Assembly (NCBI GenBank): GCA_900557355.1
Contig: USSR01000096.1
Coordinates: forward strand, 1-14,566
Reading direction: 5' to 3'
DNA from: an uncultured Bacteroides sp.
GTDB lineage: Bacteria; Bacteroidota; Bacteroidia; Bacteroidales; Bacteroidaceae
DNA length: 14,566 bases
The notes under the pieces are model-generated. The model worked only from the letters and a program-made list of their open reading frames with translations, did not search any database and had not been told where the DNA came from. The position numbers and the translations under genes were made by a program. This document shows, in pieces, positions 8,263 through 14,566 of the stretch (positions within the stretch are counted from its first letter, which is position 1; the number at the start of each line of letters is the position of its first letter).

Positions 8263-8317
8263 TAATTTATTTAGTTATTCAACTAATACAAGAAGTAGTT
8301 TAACTAATATTATTAGT
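8243..8317. promoter_or_regulatory. Operator-like array of AACTAAT/ATTAGTT half-sites upstream of blaI
   Basis: AACTAAT occurs at 8260-8266, 8281-8287 and 8302-8308, exactly 21 bp apart, which is two helical turns. Inverted partners are ATTAGTT (8243-8249), TTAGTT (8271-8276), TAGTT (8296-8300) and ATTAGT (8312-8317). Together they form several dyads: spacer 10 (8243-8266), spacer 4 (8271-8286), spacer 1 (8296-8306) and spacer 3 (8303-8317). BlaI-family repressors bind dyads of short sites such as TACA/TGTA or ACTA/TAGT, so these are good candidate BlaI operators. The first dyad overlaps the predicted blaI promoter, consistent with autorepression. Binding is inferred. Confidence 0.6.
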
Positions 8318-8341
8318 AGATAGTCAATGTCATACTCTTAT

Positions 8342-9661
8342 TTATACTTTCTTTTTCTTCGGCAATACCTGATTCAGCACCACATATCCGAGTATTCCGG
8401 CAATAATAGTACCACACAATACACCGAATTTAGCCTGATTCAGCAATTCCGGATAAGCACCGGAAAAAGAAAGATTAGCTATAAACAATGACACTGTAAA
8501 CCCAATGCCACCCAGCAGCGAAACTCCTGCAATATTCTTCCAGTTCATGCCTTCAGGCATTCGGGTAAGTCCACTTTTGATAGTCAGCCAGGTGAAAAGG
8601 TAAATCCCCAGAAACTTACCAATAAGAAGCCCCATGCCAACAGCAAGACTCACATTCCCTATAACTTCTCCACTACCGCCAAGAACCACTCCCGCATTAG
8701 CAAAGGCAAATAAAGGAAGAATAACAAAATTCACAACCCCATGCAGATTATCCTCCAAAGATTGTAAAGGGCTTATCACGCGATCCGAAGCTCGCTCCAC
8801 TTGCTTCAATGTAGCAATCTGCTCATTCGTCAATACTATATTATCAGACTGCACGATCGGGAAAGAACTGACAATAGCCCGGATACGCCGGATATATTTA
8901 CCTGCATCCAATCGCGGACGGGCAGGTATAACAAATGCAAGTATCACACCGGATATTGTACTGTGAATACCGGATTGCAGGAATAAATACCAGATAATAA
9001 TGCCAAAGAAAAGAAAGAATATCTTCTGCGTCATACCAAACTTGCCCATATAATACAAAAAGATATAAAGGATGGCAGCCACAATCAAATAACCGTAAGC
9101 AACTTCAGAACTATAAAAAATGGCAATCACCAGAATACCACCAATATCATCTACTACAGCAAAGGCAGTCAGGAAAATCTTCAAGCTCAATGGTACGCGC
9201 TTACCCAACAAACTAAGCACTCCTAAGGAAAAAGCAATATCCGTAGCCATAGGAATAGCCATACCTTGTGTTTCAGGAGTATCAGGAGTTACTAGAAGAA
9301 AATAAGCTACAACCGGAAGTATCATTCCCCCGCATGCTGCAATAAATGGTAGAATAGCCTTTCGAAAAGAAGACAATTCGCCAACCAGTAATTCACGTTT
9401 TATCTCTAATCCTACAGCCAGAAAGAAAATCGTCATCAAGCAATCATTGATAAACTCAATCATCGTAAGATTATGACCGCCATGCGAAAGCAGGTTAAAA
9501 TCGCCTATACGCAAATGCAACTCTTGCGACAGGAAACTCTGATACACAGGAGCTAATGAAGAATTGGCAACAATAGCTGCCAAAATAGCCGTCAGGAATA
9601 ATAAAATACTCGCCACTACATTCAGCGCCGAAAAGTTTTTCACAGTACGTAGAATAATCAT
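8342..9661 (-). CDS. nhaA: Na+/H+ antiporter NhaA
   Basis: Inner-membrane antiporter that expels Na+ (or Li+) in exchange for protons. The 439-residue product has the NhaA fold. TDIAFSLG (140-147, with D141) corresponds to E. coli D133. AVVDDIGG (168-175, with D171-D172) corresponds to the ion-binding pair D163-D164. LLIGKFLG (345-352, with K349) corresponds to K300. FAFANAG (318-324) is also typical. It is longer than E. coli NhaA (388 residues). Much of the extra length is a hydrophilic loop at about 255-305, between the sixth and later helices. The start is the ATG at 9661, 48 bases after the stop of the other antiporter gene on the same strand, so co-transcription is plausible but a hairpin lies in between. 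Its 3' end is followed by the blaI operator region. Confidence 0.96.
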   Translation of the reverse strand: MIILRTVKNFSALNVVASILLFLTAILAAIVANSSLAPVYQSFLSQELHLRIGDFNLLSHGGHNLTMIEFINDCLMTIFFLAVGLEIKRELLVGELSSFRKAILPFIAACGGMILPVVAYFLLVTPDTPETQGMAIPMATDIAFSLGVLSLLGKRVPLSLKIFLTAFAVVDDIGGILVIAIFYSSEVAYGYLIVAAILYIFLYYMGKFGMTQKIFFLFFGIIIWYLFLQSGIHSTISGVILAFVIPARPRLDAGKYIRRIRAIVSSFPIVQSDNIVLTNEQIATLKQVERASDRVISPLQSLEDNLHGVVNFVILPLFAFANAGVVLGGSGEVIGNVSLAVGMGLLIGKFLGIYLFTWLTIKSGLTRMPEGMNWKNIAGVSLLGGIGFTVSLFIANLSFSGAYPELLNQAKFGVLCGTIIAGILGYVVLNQVLPKKKKV

Positions 9662-9700
9662 ATGTTCGATTTAAGTATTACATTTTCAAAGGAATGTGCT

Positions 9701-9731
9701 ATTAATGAGCTATTCCTGATAGCTCATTAAT
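9701..9731 (-). other. Perfect 13-bp hairpin spanning the antiporter stop codon
   Basis: ATTAATGAGCTAT (9701-9713) and ATAGCTCATTAAT (9719-9731) are perfect inverted repeats with a 5-base loop. On the minus-strand transcript the hairpin covers the last codons and the TAG stop (9712-9710) of the CPA2-type antiporter gene and ends about 40 bases before the nhaA start. The bases after it are not a T-run, so it is more likely an attenuator, processing site or 3'-end stabiliser between the two genes than a strong intrinsic terminator. Confidence 0.6.
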
Positions 9732-10885
9732 GCCAGTTTTTTAACCCAAAGCACAAATATACCTGTTAATATTAAATTTAACACAATAGTAAGTACAGAA
9801 ATTACTAATGCCGGCCCCCCCAGATTGTAACCCAACGCAATAAAAATAACTCCTGCCCCTACCTCACCACGCGTAAACATACCTATGGAAAGTGCCAGAC
9901 GTTCGCTCAATTTACGGTCGCGATAGAAGAATACCGGAAACAACTTACCGACATTGGAAAGTAACGATACAATAACCACATGTACAATAATCAGTGCCCA
10001 AGGCATCATTTCCTGTGAACCTGTTATAGAGGCTAGCCCCATATCACCAGAGAGACTGATTCCCTGAAGCGGAGGCATACTCATACCTACCAGGAACATA
10101 AAGATAAATGAAATTCCTGTCGAAGCTTTACGTTCCCAAGCCGTATCAATATCCTTATGCTTCATGACCATACCCAGGACGAATGCCGGAAGCAACACCT
10201 CGATATGAATGCTGGCATCTTCGCCATATAAGTTCTTCGTAATAAGATAAAGCGATTGAGTGGCAGCAAACACCAGAACGGAATAAAACAGAATGGCTTT
10301 CCAATCCTGCCTCATATTATATTTACTCAGTTTCTTCCAACCGAAAGAAAGCAACAGAAAGACGATAAGGATAATAACCAACAACTGCCAGCGCGGTCCG
10401 ATCATCATTATTTGCAAAGGAATCATTAAAAGGATGGTATCCAGATCATCAAAGATAGCCAGCACCTGAATCTTCTTGTAGATCCAACTGGACTTTAGTC
10501 CGATAGCCGCCAACATAGTAAATAATATACCTGCGGAAGTAGGAGCCGCAAAACGGCTCAGCAACAAGTTTTCTTTCCATGCCTCCCAACTATTCCAGTA
10601 TTCCGGCGGAAGTAAAACGAAAATATAATAAATAGCAATCAGGAACCAAGGCATGGCTGCTGTAGCCATTGCGACAAAATAATCTTTTGCGTATGTTTGC
10701 CATCGGGACTTGTCCACTTCGAATTCACGTCCCACATTAATCATAATGAACCCCAGACAAATATACAACAACACATTAGATACAGTTTTCACTGTACCAT
10801 AATCACTTCCTGACCATGCAGGCAGATATTGCGCTATAAAGAGACCTACCACCAAGAAGGCCGAAAACGATAGAACTTTTCTCAT
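9710..10885 (-). CDS. CPA2-type cation/proton antiporter
   Basis: Integral membrane protein of 391 residues with about 11-13 hydrophobic segments and no soluble regulatory domain. It looks like a Na+/H+ exchanger of the CPA2 (NapA/KefB-like) superfamily. FDDLDT (145-150) carries the adjacent aspartates D146-D147 found in electrogenic antiporters. NVGK (311-314) supplies a lysine like that of NapA/NhaA. FTRGEVGAG (337-345) is the conserved late-helix motif. SRFAAPTSAGIL (110-121) resembles the unwound helix before the DD motif. It precedes nhaA by 48 bases on the same strand, so two Na+/H+ antiporters from different families sit side by side and may back each other up under salt or alkaline stress. 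The ion specificity cannot be read from the sequence. Its stop codon lies within a perfect hairpin. Confidence 0.88.
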   Translation of the reverse strand: MRKVLSFSAFLVVGLFIAQYLPAWSGSDYGTVKTVSNVLLYICLGFIMINVGREFEVDKSRWQTYAKDYFVAMATAAMPWFLIAIYYIFVLLPPEYWNSWEAWKENLLLSRFAAPTSAGILFTMLAAIGLKSSWIYKKIQVLAIFDDLDTILLMIPLQIMMIGPRWQLLVIILIVFLLLSFGWKKLSKYNMRQDWKAILFYSVLVFAATQSLYLITKNLYGEDASIHIEVLLPAFVLGMVMKHKDIDTAWERKASTGISFIFMFLVGMSMPPLQGISLSGDMGLASITGSQEMMPWALIIVHVVIVSLLSNVGKLFPVFFYRDRKLSERLALSIGMFTRGEVGAGVIFIALGYNLGGPALVISVLTIVLNLILTGIFVLWVKKLALMSYQE

Positions 10886-10905
10886 TTATTATTAGTTAGA
10901 ATTTT

Positions 10906-10955
10906 CAAAACAAAGGGGATTGCCAAGACAGTCCTACAGAAAGAGAACAATCCCC
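10906..10955 (-). terminator. Probable lepA terminator
   Basis: On the minus strand, GGGGATTG (10955-10948) and CAATCCCC (10922-10915) form a perfect 8-bp, GC-rich stem around a 25-base loop, followed at once by TTTGTTTTG (10914-10906). It lies 36 bases past the lepA stop codon. The large loop is unusual, but the stem plus T-rich tail fits a rho-independent terminator or an attenuator ahead of the antiporter gene. Confidence 0.55.
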
Positions 10956-10990
10956 AGACTAATATGAATCTGCTTTTATGATTTTTTATA

Positions 10991-12775
10991 TTAATCTAAT
11001 TTCAACACCGCAAGGAACGCTTTCTGCGGCACTTCCACATTACCAATCTGCTTCATACGTTTCTTTCCTCTCTTCTGCTTTTCCAACAGCTTTCTCTTAC
11101 GACTGACGTCACCACCATAACATTTCGCCGTAACATCTTTGCGTACTGCTTTAATCGTCTCACGAGAAATGATTTTAGCTCCGATAGCCGCTTGGATAGC
11201 AATATCAAACTGCTGTCTCGGGATCAGGTCTTTCAGCTTCTCGCACATGCGGCGTCCCAAATCATACGCATTGTCGAAATGTGTTAGTGTTGAAAGGGCA
11301 TCCACCGGCTCGCCATTCAGCAAGATGTCCAGTTTTACCAACTTGGACGGACGGAAACCACTGGCATGGTAATCAAAAGAGGCATATCCTTTCGAAATAC
11401 TTTTCAGTTTATCATAAAAGTCAATCACAATTTCTCCCAAAGGCATGTCGTAATAGATCTCCACACGATTACCGGAAATATATTCCTGCTTCACCAGTTC
11501 ACCACGTTTACCCAGACACAAGGTCATGATAGGACCGATATAATCTGTGGTTGTGATAACGGAAGCACGGATATAAGGCTCCTCAATATGGTCGATCAAA
11601 GTAGGATCGGGCATACTTCCAGGGTTATGCACCTCTGTCATATGACCTTGTTTATCGTAAATATTATAAGAAACGTTCGGCACAGTGGTTATCACATTCA
11701 TGTCAAATTCACGGTCAAGTCGCTCCTGCACAATCTCCATGTGCAACAGTCCCAGGAATCCGCAACGGAATCCGAAGCCCAACGCCAACGAGGATTCAGG
11801 CTGGAAAGTCAGTGATGCATCGTTCAATTGCAGTTTTTCCAAAGAGGAACGCAAGTCTTCAAAGTCTTCCGCTTCAATAGGATATACACCGGCAAAAACC
11901 ATCGGCTTCACTTCCTCAAAACCTGCAATAGCTTCTTTACATGGGCGGGCAATGTGAGTAATCGTATCTCCCACCTTTACCTCTTTAGAGGTTTTAATAC
12001 CGGAAATAATGTATCCCACGTCACCAGTACGCAGTTCCTGACGTGCCACCATTTCCATCTTGAGCACACCGATTTCATCAGCATCATATTCTTTACCGGT
12101 ATTGAAGAATTTCACCTTATCTCCCTTACGGATCACACCGTTTACTATCTTGAAGTAAGCAATGATACCACGGAAAGAATTGAATACAGAGTCAAAAATC
12201 AAAGCCTGCAACGGTGCTTCCTCATCACCTTCGGGATGAGGAATACGCTCGATAACCGCAGCCAGAATTTCTTCTACCCCCATACCCGTCTTACCGGAAG
12301 CACGGATTATCTCACTGCGCTTGCAGCCAAGCAACTCTACGATTTCATCCTCTACCTCTTCAGGCATGGCACTCGCCATATCGCACTTATTGATGACCGG
12401 AATAATTTCCAGATCATGCTCGATTGCCATATAAAGATTGGAGATTGTTTGTGCCTGTACACCCTGCGAAGCGTCTACAATCAGCAATGCACCTTCACAA
12501 GCGGCAATAGAACGGGAAACTTCATACGAAAAGTCTACGTGCCCCGGAGTATCAATCAGATTCAGAATATACTTTTCACCCTTGTACGTATACTCCATCT
12601 GAATGGCATGGCTCTTAATGGTGATACCTCTCTCTTTTTCCAGATCCATATCATCCAGCATCTGTCCTCCGGTCACCTGTATGGTGTTGGTATATTCAAG
12701 CAGACGGTCAGCTAAAGTAGACTTACCATGATCGATGTGGGCAATAATGCAAAAGTTACGTATATTATTCTTCAT
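10991..12775 (-). CDS. lepA: Elongation factor 4 (LepA), ribosome-associated GTPase
   Basis: Translational GTPase that acts on the ribosome and has been linked to back-translocation and 30S assembly. The 594 residues match the family length (about 600). G1 is AHIDHGKST (12-20), the switch region has ERGITI (48-53), G3 is DTPGH (75-79) with the catalytic-type H79, and G4 is NKCD (129-132). Domain II and EF-G-like domains follow. The C-terminal LepA-specific domain is complete, with [16 protein letters not shown] near residue 560 and a final VLKLD. The start ATG at 12775 gives the expected MKNNIRNF N-terminus and lies 30 bases after a consensus -7 element. It is transcribed away from the lipoprotein gene. 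LepA is often encoded with lepB in other bacteria. Here its downstream neighbours are two antiporter genes. Confidence 0.98.
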   Translation of the reverse strand: MKNNIRNFCIIAHIDHGKSTLADRLLEYTNTIQVTGGQMLDDMDLEKERGITIKSHAIQMEYTYKGEKYILNLIDTPGHVDFSYEVSRSIAACEGALLIVDASQGVQAQTISNLYMAIEHDLEIIPVINKCDMASAMPEEVEDEIVELLGCKRSEIIRASGKTGMGVEEILAAVIERIPHPEGDEEAPLQALIFDSVFNSFRGIIAYFKIVNGVIRKGDKVKFFNTGKEYDADEIGVLKMEMVARQELRTGDVGYIISGIKTSKEVKVGDTITHIARPCKEAIAGFEEVKPMVFAGVYPIEAEDFEDLRSSLEKLQLNDASLTFQPESSLALGFGFRCGFLGLLHMEIVQERLDREFDMNVITTVPNVSYNIYDKQGHMTEVHNPGSMPDPTLIDHIEEPYIRASVITTTDYIGPIMTLCLGKRGELVKQEYISGNRVEIYYDMPLGEIVIDFYDKLKSISKGYASFDYHASGFRPSKLVKLDILLNGEPVDALSTLTHFDNAYDLGRRMCEKLKDLIPRQQFDIAIQAAIGAKIISRETIKAVRKDVTAKCYGGDVSRKRKLLEKQKRGKKRMKQIGNVEVPQKAFLAVLKLD

Positions 12776-12804
12776 CTTCTATAATTATCTATTAAATGCG
12801 GGCG

Positions 12805-12835
12805 CAAAGATAATGAAAAAGATGAGGTTTTGAAA
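12805..12835 (-). promoter_or_regulatory. Predicted lepA promoter
   Basis: On the minus strand, TATCTTTG (12812-12805) is an exact match to TAnnTTTG, with TTTC (12835-12832), 3 of 4 bases of the -33 TTTG box, 19 bases upstream. The -7 element ends 30 bases before the lepA ATG. The rest of the 162-base divergent region (12776-12937) shows no convincing promoter for the lipoprotein gene. Confidence 0.6.
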
Positions 12836-12937
12836 GTGATTTATTCAATATCCGAAGTTGTAAATGTCTATATATCCCAGAACTATTCCATCATTCTACT
12901 GTTATGTATGGACAATAACCTAAACCATATAACTGAA

Positions 12938-13873
12938 ATGAAAAAATTTGTTATTCTAGCATTCTCTTTATTATTACTTGCAGGATGTTCCAAAAATGAA
13001 ATAATCATTTATGAATCATCCCCCGGAACCAATGATCCCGGTAACGGACAAACCTCACAAAAAGAAGATATACTCATCACATTTTCCGCTTCACTTGAAA
13101 GTCGTAAGGTAACCAGATCCATGTCTCCTATGCCCAAAGGATTAGTAAGCCAAATATATGCTTTTGAAACGACAGACAAGAATTTTAATGATCCGTTTGC
13201 CGAAGGGCTATATTCAACAGTTTCAGCTGGTACATTAACGGGGATGAAAGGATACAAAATGTATTTGAGTAACGGCTCTTATAACATGTATGCATTTTCA
13301 GAAAATTCTTCTACTTATCCTCCGAGTCTAACCGATGGAATATCGGCTCCGCTAAAGAATGGCGTAGATTATTTATGGTGGGAAAATCTGGACCAAGATA
13401 TCACAGCTTCACAAATTCACATGCCCATTGTTTTTCAGCATATAGCTACTCAGGTCGTAGTTGACCTGTCAGCAGGTGAAGGCTTACAGCTTGACAGTTT
13501 AGTATCGGCAACTATTCTTCCGCCTACTCCTGGCGCCAGCCTTGATATAGAAACCGGTATTATCGAAGCAACCGACACTTATGACACAACTCCGCTTAAT
13601 ATGGGCAAGAATGGATTTCTCGCACAGGCCATTGTCTTACCAACCCGTGCAACCACCCCAATGTCAATGACACTAAAAATTCTCGCAGATGGAGAAACCA
13701 CACCACGTACCTATACCGGAAGTATCCCTATCCCGGGTAAACTGGCCGGTGGATTTTCTTATGTCTTCAGCGCCATTATAGACGGAAATTCCGTATCGTT
13801 CCCCAATGTCAGCATTAAAGACTGGACCGAAGTAGACGAATCAGGCAATCCGATTTATCCGATACAAAAATAA
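12938..13873 (+). CDS. Fimbrillin-like (Mfa/FimA-type) lipoprotein
   Basis: Predicted exported lipoprotein of 311 residues. The start chosen is the ATG at 12938, because it gives a textbook type II signal peptide: MKKF, a hydrophobic core, and the lipobox LLAGC with C17 as the lipidated residue. An in-frame TTG at 12830 would bury this signal behind 36 extra residues. K19 and E21 after the cysteine weakly resemble the export signal that sends Bacteroidota lipoproteins to the cell surface. The mature part looks beta-rich. It carries features of the Mfa/fimbrillin-like families: a VTRSM segment near residue 62, where fimbrillins are often cut after Arg, FQHIATQVVVDLS in the middle, and a late IKDWTEVDESGNP. 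It may be a surface adhesin or pilus subunit, but no other fimbrial genes are visible. The specific role is unknown. pdxH follows after 47 bases. Confidence 0.82.
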   Translation: MKKFVILAFSLLLLAGCSKNEIIIYESSPGTNDPGNGQTSQKEDILITFSASLESRKVTRSMSPMPKGLVSQIYAFETTDKNFNDPFAEGLYSTVSAGTLTGMKGYKMYLSNGSYNMYAFSENSSTYPPSLTDGISAPLKNGVDYLWWENLDQDITASQIHMPIVFQHIATQVVVDLSAGEGLQLDSLVSATILPPTPGASLDIETGIIEATDTYDTTPLNMGKNGFLAQAIVLPTRATTPMSMTLKILADGETTPRTYTGSIPIPGKLAGGFSYVFSAIIDGNSVSFPNVSIKDWTEVDESGNPIYPIQK

Positions 13874-13920
13874 GAGGAGATCACTCTTTATTATCAAAAT
13901 ACAATAACAAAATAGAAAAT

Positions 13921-14565
13921 ATGGAAACCCCAATATCTGAAATCAGAAGAGAATACAGCAAAAGCAAGCTGACACAATGCACTATCCACGACAATCCTTT
14001 TGAGCAATTCGTGGAATGGCTAGATGATGCTATCATTCACAAAGAAGATGAACCTACCGCTATGATAGTAGCAACAGTTTCAGCAGAAGGGTTCCCCTCC
14101 ACGCGCACCGTTTTGTTGAAAGGGGTAGAAAACAACCAATTTATATTCTTCACTAATTACGAAAGCCGAAAGGGAAAACAATTAGCAGGCAATCCATATA
14201 TTTCCCTTTCTTTCGTATGGCACAAATTGGAAAGACAGGTACACATTGAAGGCAAAGCCGAAAAATGCCCCGATAAAGTTTCGGATACTTACTTTGCCAC
14301 CAGGCCATATAAAAGCAAGATAGGTGCAAGAATATCTCCGCAAAGCCAGGTGATAAGCAGCCGTATGGAGATTATGCGAGCCTTCGTGAAAGAAGTCTTC
14401 AAGCTGGCAGGCCGCGATATTAAACGTCCCGATAATTGGGGTGGTCTTGCTGTAACCCCTACCCGCTTCGAGTTTTGGCAAGGGCGGGAAAGCCGTCTGC
14501 ACGACCGCATCCAATATATACTTCAGAAAGATGGCAACTGGATACAGGAAAGACTAGCTCCTTAA
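13921..14565 (+). CDS. pdxH: Pyridoxamine/pyridoxine 5'-phosphate oxidase
   Basis: FMN-dependent cytoplasmic enzyme that makes the cofactor pyridoxal 5'-phosphate from pyridoxamine or pyridoxine phosphate, the last step of vitamin B6 synthesis and salvage. The 214 residues are close to the 218 of E. coli PdxH and complete (TAA at 14563-14565). The substrate- and FMN-binding residues line up with a constant offset of 5: R62 and K67 (TRTVLLKG), R83-K84 (SRKGKQ), Q106 (RQVHIEG), Y124, R128 and S132, and R192 with H194 near the C-terminus (GRESRLHDR). NWGG (172-175) is also typical. It lies 47 bases after the lipoprotein gene with no clear promoter between them, only a weak 5-bp stem (13872-13888). 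Co-transcription with the lipoprotein gene is therefore possible, although the functions are unrelated. Confidence 0.97.
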   Translation: METPISEIRREYSKSKLTQCTIHDNPFEQFVEWLDDAIIHKEDEPTAMIVATVSAEGFPSTRTVLLKGVENNQFIFFTNYESRKGKQLAGNPYISLSFVWHKLERQVHIEGKAEKCPDKVSDTYFATRPYKSKIGARISPQSQVISSRMEIMRAFVKEVFKLAGRDIKRPDNWGGLAVTPTRFEFWQGRESRLHDRIQYILQKDGNWIQERLAP

Positions 14566-14566
14566 A

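Noticed and set aside
11828..12715. 295-codon open frame on the + strand opposite lepA
   Set aside because: It lies wholly antisense to a well-conserved lepA and its product has no recognisable family features, so it is a shadow frame.
12784..12814. ATTATC/GATAAT inverted repeat across the lepA promoter
   Set aside because: Six A/T-rich bases with a 19-base spacer are easily found by chance, and the right arm is part of the -7 element.
12830..12937. Longer lipoprotein start (TTG at 12830)
   Set aside because: It would place 36 residues before a clear signal peptide and lipobox. The ATG at 12938 fits a lipoprotein.
13872..13888. Possible terminator between the lipoprotein gene and pdxH
   Set aside because: The stem is only 5 bp (AAGAG/CTCTT) and the following bases are mixed A/T, too weak to call.

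Overview
The window looks like chromosomal DNA of a Bacteroidales bacterium, most likely Bacteroides or a close relative. The evidence is Bacteroidota-type promoters (TAnnTTTG -7 elements), A-rich leaders in place of strong Shine-Dalgarno sites, a fimbrillin-like (Mfa/FimA-type) lipoprotein, and a BlaR-like protein whose C-terminal half resembles the two ExbD paralogues typical of Bacteroidota. Most of the window is ordinary housekeeping sequence. There are no tRNA or rRNA genes, insertion sequences or CRISPR arrays that I can see, and no gene-free stretch longer than about 200 bases.

Left part (1-6010, + strand): the window opens inside sbcC (large subunit of the SbcCD nuclease, 5' end missing). 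After a 101-base gap with a promoter-like element come map (methionine aminopeptidase with a 33-residue N-terminal extension), rmuC and xpt (xanthine phosphoribosyltransferase). They are spaced 2 and 25 bases apart and probably form one operon. A stem-loop at 6036-6069 separates this group from the convergent genes to the right.

Middle part (6109-12775, - strand). Read in the direction of transcription: lepA (EF4), a hairpin with a T-rich tail, a CPA2-type Na+/H+ antiporter, a hairpin built into that gene's stop codon, nhaA, an intergenic operator-like array, a blaI-type repressor, and a blaR1/mecR1-type membrane metallopeptidase. The blaI-blaR pair is the most interesting element. No beta-lactamase gene is present, and the peptidase lacks the penicillin-binding sensor domain. 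In its place it carries a periplasmic region that resembles the periplasmic domains of both Bacteroidota ExbD proteins, one after the other. The blaI upstream region holds three copies of AACTAAT spaced exactly 21 bp apart, plus inverted partners, overlapping the predicted promoter. My inference is a self-regulated BlaI/BlaR switch that senses something connected with the ExbB-ExbD-TonB system or the cell envelope rather than beta-lactams.

Right part (12776-14566, + strand): a divergent promoter region, a fimbrillin-like lipoprotein gene with a clear lipobox, and a complete pdxH (pyridoxamine/pyridoxine 5'-phosphate oxidase) that ends one base before the window edge.
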